A stretch of 64,000 bases of DNA. It comes from Clostridium cavendishii DSM 21758. Its GTDB lineage: Bacteria; Bacillota; Clostridia; Clostridiales; Clostridiaceae. Position 1 is the stretch's first letter. The number at the start of each line of letters is the position of its first letter. The notes beneath the pieces were generated by a model, which saw nothing but the letters and a program-made list of their open reading frames with translations, made no database searches and was not told where the DNA came from. The position numbers and the translations under genes were made by a program. The stretch spans positions 251,709-315,708 of the forward strand of contig NZ_FQZB01000003.1 of the NCBI RefSeq assembly GCF_900141845.1, read 5' to 3'. Below are positions 52,005 to 59,808 of this stretch, piece by piece.

Positions 52005-53276
52005 TTATTGCCCCCCCATAATAGTCTCTGGATCTGTTATTTTACCAGCTATTGCAGAAGCTGCTGCAACTGCTGGACTTGCCAAATATACTTCTGATAA
52101 AATATGCCCCATTCTACCTACAAAGTTTCTATTTGTTGTAGAAACTGCTCTTTCTTTATTTGCAAGTATACCCATATGTCCACCTAAGCATGGTCCACAA
52201 GTTGGTGTAGATACAATTGCTCCAGCTTCTACAAATATTTTAAATAGACCTTCTTCCATAGCTTGAAGATATATTTTTTGACTTCCTGGAAGTATTATAG
52301 TTCTAACTCCCTTAGCTACTCTTTTACCTTTCATTATATTAGCAGCTACTCTTAAATCATCCATCCTTCCATTAGTACAAGAACCTATAACTACTTGATC
52401 GATTTTTACATCTCCTACTTCATCTATAGTTTTTGTATTATCAGGTAAACTTGGGAAAGATACTGTTGGTCTAAGTGTACTTAAATCTATTTCATAAACC
52501 TCATCATATTCAGCATCTTCATCTGCCTTATAAATGGTATATTCTTTTGTGGCGTGTTCTTTCATATATTCAATAGTCTTTTCATCAACTTCAAAAATAC
52601 CATTTTTAGCTCCTGCTTCAATAGCCATATTTGTTATAGTGAATCTTGAATCCATTGAAAGATGTTTTACTCCCTCTCCACAGAACTCCATTGATTTGTA
52701 TAAAGCTCCATCAACACCAATCATACCTATAATATGGAGTATAATATCTTTACCTGAAACCCATTTTGCAGGTTCATTTTTAAGAACAAACTTAATAGCT
52801 TGTGGTACCTTAAACCAACATTTACCTGTGGCCATACCAGCAGCCATATCAGTTGAGCCTATACCTGTTGAAAAAGCTCCAAGTGCTCCATAAGTACAAG
52901 TGTGTGAATCTGCACCTATTATTAAATCACCAGCTACAGCTAAACCTTTTTCTGGAATTATCACATGTTCTATTCCCATTTCTCCTACATCAAAGAAATT
53001 TTCTATTTCTTTTTCATAAGCAAATTCTCTTATAAACTTACATTGTTCTGCAGCCTTTATATCCTTATTAGGCGCAAAATGATCAGGAACTATAGCTACC
53101 TTTTTTTTATCAAAAACATTATCAAATCCAAGCTTTTGAAATTCTTTTATAGCAACTGGTGTTGTTATATCATTTCCTAAAACTAAATCTAAATTAGCTT
53201 CAATTAATTGACCAGCCTTTACATAATCTAGTCCTGCGTGTTTTGCAAGTATTTTTTGTGTCATTGTCATCCCCAT
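52005..53276 (-). CDS. leuC: 3-isopropylmalate dehydratase, large subunit
   Basis: The Fe-S subunit of LeuCD. The 423-residue protein has GADSHTCTYGALGAF, VIGSCTNGRMDDL (first cluster Cys) and TPTCGPCLGGHMGIL (other two). Length is that of the short bacterial/archaeal subfamily. The N-terminus has three Met codons (MGMTMTQ); the first is placed best for AGGGGG, the third for the internal GGGG, so the start is uncertain by four residues. Confidence 0.96.
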   Translation of the reverse strand: MGMTMTQKILAKHAGLDYVKAGQLIEANLDLVLGNDITTPVAIKEFQKLGFDNVFDKKKVAIVPDHFAPNKDIKAAEQCKFIREFAYEKEIENFFDVGEMGIEHVIIPEKGLAVAGDLIIGADSHTCTYGALGAFSTGIGSTDMAAGMATGKCWFKVPQAIKFVLKNEPAKWVSGKDIILHIIGMIGVDGALYKSMEFCGEGVKHLSMDSRFTITNMAIEAGAKNGIFEVDEKTIEYMKEHATKEYTIYKADEDAEYDEVYEIDLSTLRPTVSFPSLPDNTKTIDEVGDVKIDQVVIGSCTNGRMDDLRVAANIMKGKRVAKGVRTIILPGSQKIYLQAMEEGLFKIFVEAGAIVSTPTCGPCLGGHMGILANKERAVSTTNRNFVGRMGHILSEVYLASPAVAAASAIAGKITDPETIMGGQ

Positions 53277-53288
53277 TTTTTCAGCCCC

Positions 53289-54878
53289 CTAAAAATATGT
53301 TTTTACTTTTCTTTCTATATCTTTTATAAGTTTATATTCAATAGAATCAACTAAAGCTATAAAACTAGCTTTTATAATGTCTCTAGAAACTCCTACTGTA
53401 CTCCAATTTTCTCTGCCATCAGTTGATTCTATAAGAACTCTTACTCTAGCACTTGTTGCATTTTCAGTATCTAATACTCTAACCTTATAATCACAAAGTC
53501 TTACTTCTTTTAATTCAGGATAAAATCTTTCAAGTGCTTTTCTAAGTGCTTTATCCAAAGCATTAACAGGTCCCTCTCCCTCAGCCACTGTTATCTCATT
53601 TTTACCATCAACATTAATATTCATAATAGCTGTTGATACAAATTTATCCATAGCTTCTGGTTGTTCACCTATTATTTTAAAATGATTTAATTTAAAGAAA
53701 GGTTTATATTTTCCAATTATTTTTCTCATAACAAGTTCAACAGTTCCTTCTGCACCTTCAAACTGATATCCTTCGTATTCTAATTCTTTAAGTCTATCTG
53801 TTATAAGTTTAATTTCTTTTGACTCCTTTGACATATTTGGAAATATCTTTTGAACTTCCTTTAAAACAGTAGATTTACCACTGACCTCAGATATTAAAAA
53901 TCTTCTATTATTCCCTACACTTTCAGGATTTATATGCTCATAAGCAGTAGGTGTTTTTAATACCGCATCAATATGCATACCTCCTTTATGTGCAAAAGCT
54001 GAATTACCCACATAAGGCATATCATCATTTAATGTTATATTTGAAATCTCTGCTATAAATCTTGCTGCTTTAGTAAGATTATTAATACTATTTTTATCCA
54101 AAATATCATATCCTAATTTTGTGCTCAAATTTCCTATTATTGAAGTTAAATTAGCATTCCCACATCTTTCTCCTATTCCTATAAATGTTCCCTGTATATG
54201 ATTTGATCCTGCCTTTACTGCCATTATTGAATTTGCCACCGCCATATTACAATCATTATGACAATGAATCCCTATATTGCAATCTAATTCTTCCTTTACA
54301 ATATTGACTATATTAATTATCTCGTCTGGCATTGATCCACCATTGGTATCACAAAGCACTACAGTTTTTGCTCCAGATTCTTTTGCAATCTTTAAAGTTG
54401 ATAACGCATATTCCCTATTTTGCTTAAAACCATCAAAAAAATGTTCTCCATCAAAAATTACTTCTTTACCTTTTTCAGTTAAAAACTTTATTGTTTCTCC
54501 TATCATAAGTAAATTCTCATCCAAAGATGTTTTTAATATCTCCTTAACTTGAAATTCTGAACTTTTACCAAATATAACAACAGCTTTGGTATCTGCTTTT
54601 AGAAGACTTTTTAAATTATTATCTTCTTCTATCTCAATATTTGCCTTTCTTGTACTACCAAATGCTACTATCCTTGATTTTTTAAGTTTAAGCTCTTTAA
54701 CCTTTCTAAAAAACTCCATATCCTTTGGATTTGAACCTGGATTTCCAGCCTCTATATAATCAATACCTATTGAATCTAATACCTTACAAACCTTAAGCTT
54801 ATCTTCAACAGAAAATGAAATACCCTGCCCCTGGGCTCCATCTCTAAGCGTTGAATCTAGAATAACTACCCTTTCCAT
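53289..54878 (-). CDS. cimA: (R)-citramalate synthase
   Basis: Condenses pyruvate and acetyl-CoA to citramalate, the first step of threonine-independent isoleucine synthesis. The 529-residue protein has the DRE-TIM barrel signature DSTLRDGAQGQGISFSVEDKL, the CimA-type IFDGEHFFDGFKQNREYAL segment, GIHCHNDCNMAVANSI, the AHKGGMHIDAVLK motif and a C-terminal regulatory domain (about 390-520). The FFDG segment and N-terminus separate it from isopropylmalate synthase (LeuA). It lies directly upstream of leuCDB, whose products carry citramalate on to 2-oxobutyrate. Confidence 0.93.
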   Translation of the reverse strand: MERVVILDSTLRDGAQGQGISFSVEDKLKVCKVLDSIGIDYIEAGNPGSNPKDMEFFRKVKELKLKKSRIVAFGSTRKANIEIEEDNNLKSLLKADTKAVVIFGKSSEFQVKEILKTSLDENLLMIGETIKFLTEKGKEVIFDGEHFFDGFKQNREYALSTLKIAKESGAKTVVLCDTNGGSMPDEIINIVNIVKEELDCNIGIHCHNDCNMAVANSIMAVKAGSNHIQGTFIGIGERCGNANLTSIIGNLSTKLGYDILDKNSINNLTKAARFIAEISNITLNDDMPYVGNSAFAHKGGMHIDAVLKTPTAYEHINPESVGNNRRFLISEVSGKSTVLKEVQKIFPNMSKESKEIKLITDRLKELEYEGYQFEGAEGTVELVMRKIIGKYKPFFKLNHFKIIGEQPEAMDKFVSTAIMNINVDGKNEITVAEGEGPVNALDKALRKALERFYPELKEVRLCDYKVRVLDTENATSARVRVLIESTDGRENWSTVGVSRDIIKASFIALVDSIEYKLIKDIERKVKTYF

Positions 54879-54913
54879 AAAAATTAACAGCCCCCTTTAG
54901 GCAATTTAAAAAA

Positions 54914-55441
54914 TTAGCTATTATAATTAGCCTCAAAATATTCACCATAGCTATTTATATCTTTAGCCCCTCTTTCTAAGCCAGTTATACCAGTTCTAAC
55001 AAGTTCTTTTATACCATACTCATCTAAAAGTTTAATAAGTGCTGTCACCTTGCTCTCATCACCTGTAAGTTCTATAGTTAAAGTATCTTTTGATAAGTCT
55101 ATGATTTTACATCTAAATATCTTTACAACTTCATTTATAATAGACCGTTGATTACAGTCTGCACTTACTTTAATAAGTACAAGCTCTCTATAAACCGCCT
55201 CATCTTGTGTCAAATTTATTACTTTTAGAACATCCTCTAATTTATTAAGTTGTTTAATAAATTGATCTAGTGCATCATCATTTCCCATAAGAGTAATTGT
55301 CATTCTTGAAAATTCAGGATTTTCTGTTCTACCTACAGAAAGACTATCAATATTGAATCCTCTTCTTGAAAAAAGACCAGCAACTCTACTTAAAACTCCT
55401 GATGAATTTTTAACTAATACTGATAAAACATGTTTATCCAT
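54914..55441 (-). CDS. ilvN: Acetolactate synthase, small regulatory subunit
   Basis: Gives the large subunit feedback control by branched-chain amino acids. The 175-residue protein has an N-terminal ACT domain (HVLSVLVKNSSGVLSRVAGLFSRRGFNIDSLSV) and a C-terminal regulatory domain ending in ELVRTGITGLERG. It is the first gene of the operon, well separated from ilvB by six genes, which is unusual but the only small subunit here. The name ilvH is also used. Its leader contains a T-box-like element and terminator. Confidence 0.95.
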   Translation of the reverse strand: MDKHVLSVLVKNSSGVLSRVAGLFSRRGFNIDSLSVGRTENPEFSRMTITLMGNDDALDQFIKQLNKLEDVLKVINLTQDEAVYRELVLIKVSADCNQRSIINEVVKIFRCKIIDLSKDTLTIELTGDESKVTALIKLLDEYGIKELVRTGITGLERGAKDINSYGEYFEANYNS

Positions 55442-55493
55442 TCTAGCACCCCCCTATTATTTAAAATTTTTATATTTTTTTACATAAATATAT

Positions 55494-55535
55494 AAAAAAA
55501 ACTCATTCTTCATGATATAAACCATAAGAATGAGT
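55494..55535 (-). terminator. Attenuator terminator in the ilvN leader
   Basis: ACTCATTCTT (minus 55535-55526) pairs with AAGAATGAGT (minus 55510-55501), with a further ATG/CAT pairing, followed by a run of T. It lies 53 bp before ilvN inside the leader, so transcription must read through it for expression. Confidence 0.85.
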
Positions 55536-55775
55536 AATAAACTACCACCACAAAATATCACTAGGTTCAATCAAACCCTTGCTTATAACGGAGCATACCG
55601 GTAATCATCTACTCATAAAAAAATTCTTTTTTATTTTCGGGACACTGCTCAAGAGTGATAATTATTTAATTAAAAGTATGGATTCTCACCAAATCTCCAT
55701 TCTCTGTAACTTTTTTCAAATCAAATAACCTTCTCTATCTAAGCATTTATATTTAACTAGTACTTTTTTCCTATT
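55536..55775 (-). promoter_or_regulatory. T-box-like leader of the ilv-leu operon
   Basis: A leader of about 280 nt with T-box landmarks on the minus strand. There is an AGAGAATGGAG ... GGTGAGAATCC distal stem I region (near 55678-55705), then ATCACTCTTGAGCAG, in which ATC (55659-55657, isoleucine) is the best specifier triplet. CCGTTAT follows (near 55590). Finally GTGGTGGTAG lies where the AGGGTGG T-box sequence belongs, with AGTGATA/TATTACT arms (near 55562 and 55532) that can pair instead of the terminator. The T-box core is divergent. Uncharged tRNA-Ile should promote readthrough; leucine (overlapping CTC) is the alternative specifier. Confidence 0.72.
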
Positions 55776-55781
55776 GCTAAA

Positions 55782-55810
55782 ATTTTACTACCTAATTTTC
55801 TTTTTGTCAA
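55782..55810 (-). promoter_or_regulatory. SigA promoter of the ilv-leu operon
   Basis: On the minus strand TTGACA (55810-55805), 17-nt spacer, TAAAAT (55787-55782). It has a consensus -35 and optimal spacing. Confidence 0.85.
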
Positions 55811-55959
55811 CACTTTGTGCAAAATAATAATAATTTGTTATTAAATCAAACATTTATATATAAAACAATCAATTTTATTGATTTTTTACAAAATTATTAT
55901 ATTATATAATTATCAATTAATTAAAAAGATAAAAAATTCTACCAAAAGGAGGTATTATT

Positions 55960-57204
55960 TTGAAGATAGGATACGCTTGTATACCAATTACTATTCCATA
56001 TAGAACAAATAGAAAATTATTTCTTAAAGATTATTCAGAAGAAAAACTAATTGAAATACTTAAATATAATCTTGAAGATCTAAAATATATACTTATGGAT
56101 AATCTAAAGAACAATATATATATGTTTAGAATAAGCTCAGATATAGTTCCTCTAGGTTCCCATGAGATAAATACTTTTGATTGGAGCAATTATTTCAAAA
56201 ATGAACTAAGAGAAATAGGTAATTATGCAAAAAATAATAATATAAGACTTTCCATGCATCCAGGCCAATATACAGTTATTAATTCTCCTGATCCTAATAT
56301 AGTAAGTAAATCTATAAGGGATATCGAATATCATTGTTTATTTCTTGATAGTTTGGATGTAGATTATTCTAATAAAATAGTACTACATATAGGAGGTGTT
56401 TATGGCGATAAAAATGCTAGTATTAAAAGGTTCATAAATAGCTTTGATTCTTTAAGTACTTCTGCCCAAAAAAGATTAATTATAGAAAATGATGAGAAAA
56501 ATTTTTCTTTAGATGAAGTTTTTTATATAAGTAAAACCTTAAATATACCTATGGTTTATGATAATCTACATAATGATTGCTATGGTGATAACAATTATAG
56601 TTTTTATGATATATATTCAAAGGTTATCACTACTTGGAAAGAATGTGATGGACAAATGAAGGTTCATTATAGTCAGCAAGCACTAGATAAAAAAATGGGT
56701 TCTCACTCTAATACTATTTTTATAAAAGATTTTCTTAGATATTACAATGAAATCAAAGAATTTAACGCTGATATTATGTTGGAAGTTAAAGATAAGGATA
56801 TATCTGCAATAAAATGTATTAACGTTTTGGAAGAACTAAACAATAGCCCATTAAAGATTTCCAAATTATATGAAGAATGGGCTAAATATAAATATCTAAT
56901 TATGGAACATGACTACAGTTTTTATAAACAAGTTTCTAGCTTAGTTAAAAATAATTGTAGCTTTTTAGAATTTTATTCTTTAGTTGATGACGCACTTAAT
57001 AAACCTTTAAACATAGGTTCCCAAAAAAATACCTTTGACCATGTATGGGGCTACGTTAAAAATAACGCTTCAAACTTTGAAAAAAATCATTTTGCGAAAC
57101 TTATGTCATCTGAAGATATGTCAAAAGTTAAACTCTATCTAAAGAAATTGTGTTCAAAATATAATAGTGAATATATGCTTAACTCCTATTTCTTTTCCCA
57201 ATAA
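55960..57204 (+). CDS. uvsE: UV damage endonuclease UvsE/UvdE
   Basis: Nicks DNA 5' of UV photoproducts, an alternative to nucleotide excision repair, useful for spores. The 414-residue protein has the UvdE TIM-barrel in the first 290 residues: KIGYACIPI, MFRISSDIVPLGSH, LSMHPGQY, VLHIGGVYGDK, LIIENDEKNF, MVYDNLHND and DIMLEVKDKD, containing the metal-binding His and Glu residues. The last 120 residues form an extension with no recognised domain. The start is TTG, 7 nt after GGAGG. It is divergent from the ilv-leu operon; the promoter lies in the AT-rich 55820-55940 stretch but is not clear. Confidence 0.93.
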   Translation: MKIGYACIPITIPYRTNRKLFLKDYSEEKLIEILKYNLEDLKYILMDNLKNNIYMFRISSDIVPLGSHEINTFDWSNYFKNELREIGNYAKNNNIRLSMHPGQYTVINSPDPNIVSKSIRDIEYHCLFLDSLDVDYSNKIVLHIGGVYGDKNASIKRFINSFDSLSTSAQKRLIIENDEKNFSLDEVFYISKTLNIPMVYDNLHNDCYGDNNYSFYDIYSKVITTWKECDGQMKVHYSQQALDKKMGSHSNTIFIKDFLRYYNEIKEFNADIMLEVKDKDISAIKCINVLEELNNSPLKISKLYEEWAKYKYLIMEHDYSFYKQVSSLVKNNCSFLEFYSLVDDALNKPLNIGSQKNTFDHVWGYVKNNASNFEKNHFAKLMSSEDMSKVKLYLKKLCSKYNSEYMLNSYFFSQ

Positions 57205-57288
57205 ATTAAGTAAGTAATATAAATACTTACTTAATTTAAATATCTTTTCATACAGTTCACTCTTCAAAATATTTAAAATTTGCTCATA

Positions 57289-57334
57289 AGAAAGCAGGCT
57301 ATATCTATATTAAATAGTTATAGCCTGCTTTCTT
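57289..57334. terminator. Bidirectional terminator between uvsE and the small membrane protein gene
   Basis: 16-bp stem (57289-57304 with 57319-57334), loop of 14. It sits between convergent genes; T runs are short on both strands. Confidence 0.65.
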
Positions 57335-57533
57335 ACCATAATAATGACATATAAAGTAATATTCCTAATATTATTATGATTGCTTTATTTATTATTATAA
57401 TATTATATGCACTTCTTCTTATTTTATGTGGTATATCCACTTTTATATAAACCTCACTTTTTAACTTTAAAGATATTACTGCTATTAAACAAATTAGCAT
57501 TACTGCTACACACTGAAAAAATAAAATATTCAT
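57333..57533 (-). CDS. Small membrane protein of unknown function
   Basis: 66 residues, no family recognised. There are two hydrophobic segments, about residues 4-22 and 44-63, joined by a basic loop (SEVYIKVDIPHKIRRSAYN), so it is probably a two-span membrane protein. AGGAG 8 nt before the ATG supports translation. It lies between uvsE and ytaF on the opposite strand, alone, with a terminator overlapping its stop. Confidence 0.65.
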   Translation of the reverse strand: MNILFFQCVAVMLICLIAVISLKLKSEVYIKVDIPHKIRRSAYNIIIINKAIIIILGILLYMSLLW

Positions 57534-57684
57534 ATACTAAACTCCTAAAAAGTTCTGGTTTTTTAGTATATTCCATATAAATATTAATTGCCACTCTTCC
57601 TTATATTGCTTGTACCTATAATATAGTCACAAAAACTTATACTCATAAATATATTAAATTGAGTAGTAACTTTTAGGAGGAAAA

Positions 57685-58305
57685 ATGATGGCACTAATAT
57701 CTATAATACTTTTTGTTTTGTCAGCAAGTATTGATAATTTTACAGTGGCAGTAGCCTATGGCATTAAGAAAATTAAAATAGATTTGACTAGTAATCTTAT
57801 AATAGCTCTTGTTTCTGCTATAGGTACATTCATAGCGATGACATTAGGTAAAACTATAACAAATTTTATTCCTTCGTTCTATGCAAGTGCCTTAGGTTCA
57901 TTTATATTAATATTTATAGGACTATATTTTTTATATGATTACTTTAAAAATATAAAACCCTCTCTTAATATAGCCAAAAAAGACGTTAATAATGTTTCTC
58001 CTAAGGAAATTTTAAACACTCCAGAAATCGCTGATCTTGATAAGTCGGGAAACATAGATATAAAAGAGTCTATAGGACTTTCAATAGCTCTTGCTCTTAA
58101 TAACTTTGGTCTCGGTATAGGTGCTGGCATCTCTGGGTTTAACTGCTATCTAACCTCTTCAATAACTTTTATTTTTAGTATTTTAGTAATTCCATTTGGA
58201 GTTTATATAGCAAAAAACTTTATATCTTCTTTAGCTCAAAAATATTCAAGTTTAATCTCAGCATTTATAATTATATTTCTAGGTGTTCTTCAAGTTTTCT
58301 TTTAA
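57685..58305 (+). CDS. ytaF: Sporulation membrane protein YtaF (MntP-related)
   Basis: A 206-residue membrane protein of the YtaF/MntP superfamily, with two repeats of three membrane segments. Conserved SASIDNFTVAVAYGIKKI in the first half and LALNNFGLGIGAGISG in the second hold the paired Asp/Asn residues typical of the fold. Between them, near residues 114-125, DLDKSGNIDIKE looks like an EF-hand calcium loop. YtaF is annotated as sporulation-linked in Bacillus; transport of a cation is inferred from MntP. Two ATG codons follow AGGAGG; the second, at 57688, has the better spacing. Confidence 0.9.
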   Translation: MMALISIILFVLSASIDNFTVAVAYGIKKIKIDLTSNLIIALVSAIGTFIAMTLGKTITNFIPSFYASALGSFILIFIGLYFLYDYFKNIKPSLNIAKKDVNNVSPKEILNTPEIADLDKSGNIDIKESIGLSIALALNNFGLGIGAGISGFNCYLTSSITFIFSILVIPFGVYIAKNFISSLAQKYSSLISAFIIIFLGVLQVFF

Positions 58306-58373
58306 TACAAACACCTTACCTTTATAATATATGCATTTAAATATACTATATATTCTTTTATAAAAAAATTTTT

Positions 58374-58439
58374 AATTGAAAATTGAGAATTGAGAGCTAG
58401 AAATTCTCTACTTTCAATTTTCCATTTTCAATTTTCTGC
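58374..58439. repeat. AATTGAGAATTGAGAG hairpin repeat
   Basis: Tandem AATTGAGAATTGAGAG on the left arm and CTCTACTTTCAATTTTCCATTTTCAATTTT-type complement on the right form an imperfect hairpin between convergent ytaF and fabV. The core is shared with the hairpin at 35573-35648. Confidence 0.55.
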
Positions 58440-58478
58440 ACCTCTTTATTTCCAAATATAGGTTGTGCCAATATAATT

Positions 58479-59642
58479 TTACACTTCAGCATCCTTATCA
58501 TAATCTACATTGTCAAGCCCAAATCCAAAAAGTTTTAAAAACTCTTTTCTAAATCCTTCTACATCTGTTAATTCTTCTATATTCTGAGAATTAACCTTTT
58601 CCCATATGTTATTTACTTCGTTTTGTACATCTTCTCTCATCTCTAATTCATCTATTCTTATTCTTCCTTTTTCATCTAATTTCAAATTATCTCCATATAA
58701 TACATCCTCAAATAGCCTTTGAATTTGTTCTATACAACCTTCATGTATATTTTTTTCTTTCATTATTTTATATAAAATAGAAATATAAAGAGAAACCACT
58801 GGTATTGCAGAACTTGCCTGAGTAACTAATGCCTTATTTACAGAAACATACGCTTCTCCATTTATATTTTGTAACTTTTTTGTTAGCTCCTTAGCAGTAT
58901 CTTCTAAATTATCTTTAGCCATACCTATAGCTCCTTCTCTATAAATAGGAAAAGTAATACTTGGTCCTACATAAGAGTACGCTATTGTCTTTACCCCTTC
59001 TGCTAACACATCAGCCTTTTTTAATGCTTCAATCCATAAATTCCAATCTTCCCCTCCCATTACTCCTACTGTTTGACGAATCTCATCTTCACTTGCAGGT
59101 TCTATTGTAACATCTTTTACTTCTTTAGTATGAAAGTCCACTGTTTTACTCTTAAAAGATTCTCCTATAGGTTTTAACACAGATGATAAAGTTTCACCAG
59201 TTAACGGATTAGTTCTCCTTGGTGCTGCTAATGAATATATAATTAAATCCACTTTTCCCAAATCATCTTTTATAGTTTCTATTACTTTTTCTTTTATTTC
59301 ATTTGAATATGCATCACCATTTATGCTTTTTGTATAAATACCTTCTTCATTACAAAACTTATCAAAAGCTTTCGTATTATAATATCCTGCAGTACCAGTT
59401 CTTTTTCCTACAGCCTCTTTTTCAAAACTAACACCTATTGTACTTGCTCCAAATCCAAAAGCTGCAACTATTCTTGATGCTAAACCATATCCTGCTGACG
59501 CACCTATTACTAAAACATTCTTAGGTCCTTTAAATTTACCTTTAGATTTTACATAATTTATTTGTTCACTAATATTTTCAGCACATCCAACAGGATGTGC
59601 TGCTGTACATAAAAAACCTCTAAACTTTGGCTCTATCTTCAT
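58479..59642 (-). CDS. fabV: Trans-2-enoyl-CoA/ACP reductase (FabV/Ter family)
   Basis: NADH-dependent reduction of trans-2-enoyl thioesters. The 387-residue protein is a large SDR of the FabV/Ter type: KNVLVIGASAGYGLASRIVAAFGFGA (NADH loop), IYSLAAPRRTNPLTGE, and the active site Tyr-x8-Lys in FPIYREGAIGMAKDN. The extra N-terminal HPVGCAENI segment is family-typical. It may act in fatty acid synthesis or in butyryl-CoA formation; these cannot be separated by sequence. Monocistronic. Confidence 0.95.
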   Translation of the reverse strand: MKIEPKFRGFLCTAAHPVGCAENISEQINYVKSKGKFKGPKNVLVIGASAGYGLASRIVAAFGFGASTIGVSFEKEAVGKRTGTAGYYNTKAFDKFCNEEGIYTKSINGDAYSNEIKEKVIETIKDDLGKVDLIIYSLAAPRRTNPLTGETLSSVLKPIGESFKSKTVDFHTKEVKDVTIEPASEDEIRQTVGVMGGEDWNLWIEALKKADVLAEGVKTIAYSYVGPSITFPIYREGAIGMAKDNLEDTAKELTKKLQNINGEAYVSVNKALVTQASSAIPVVSLYISILYKIMKEKNIHEGCIEQIQRLFEDVLYGDNLKLDEKGRIRIDELEMREDVQNEVNNIWEKVNSQNIEELTDVEGFRKEFLKLFGFGLDNVDYDKDAEV

Positions 59643-59808
59643 AATTAAACTCCTCCTAAAACATTGCTAGTACTTTATATTCTAAATCAAATTGTTTGAT
59701 AGTCAAAATATAATATTAATATATCACATTCTTTAAAATAAATCATCTAATTTATGAAAAAATTACAAAAGACTTTATTTATTAAATATAATAAATAAAG
59801 TCTTTTTA

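Noticed and set aside
58374..58439. CodY boxes from AATTTTC half-sites
   Set aside because: The AATTTTC copies belong to a hairpin repeat between convergent genes; no full AATTTTCWGAAAATT was found near the ilv-leu promoter.
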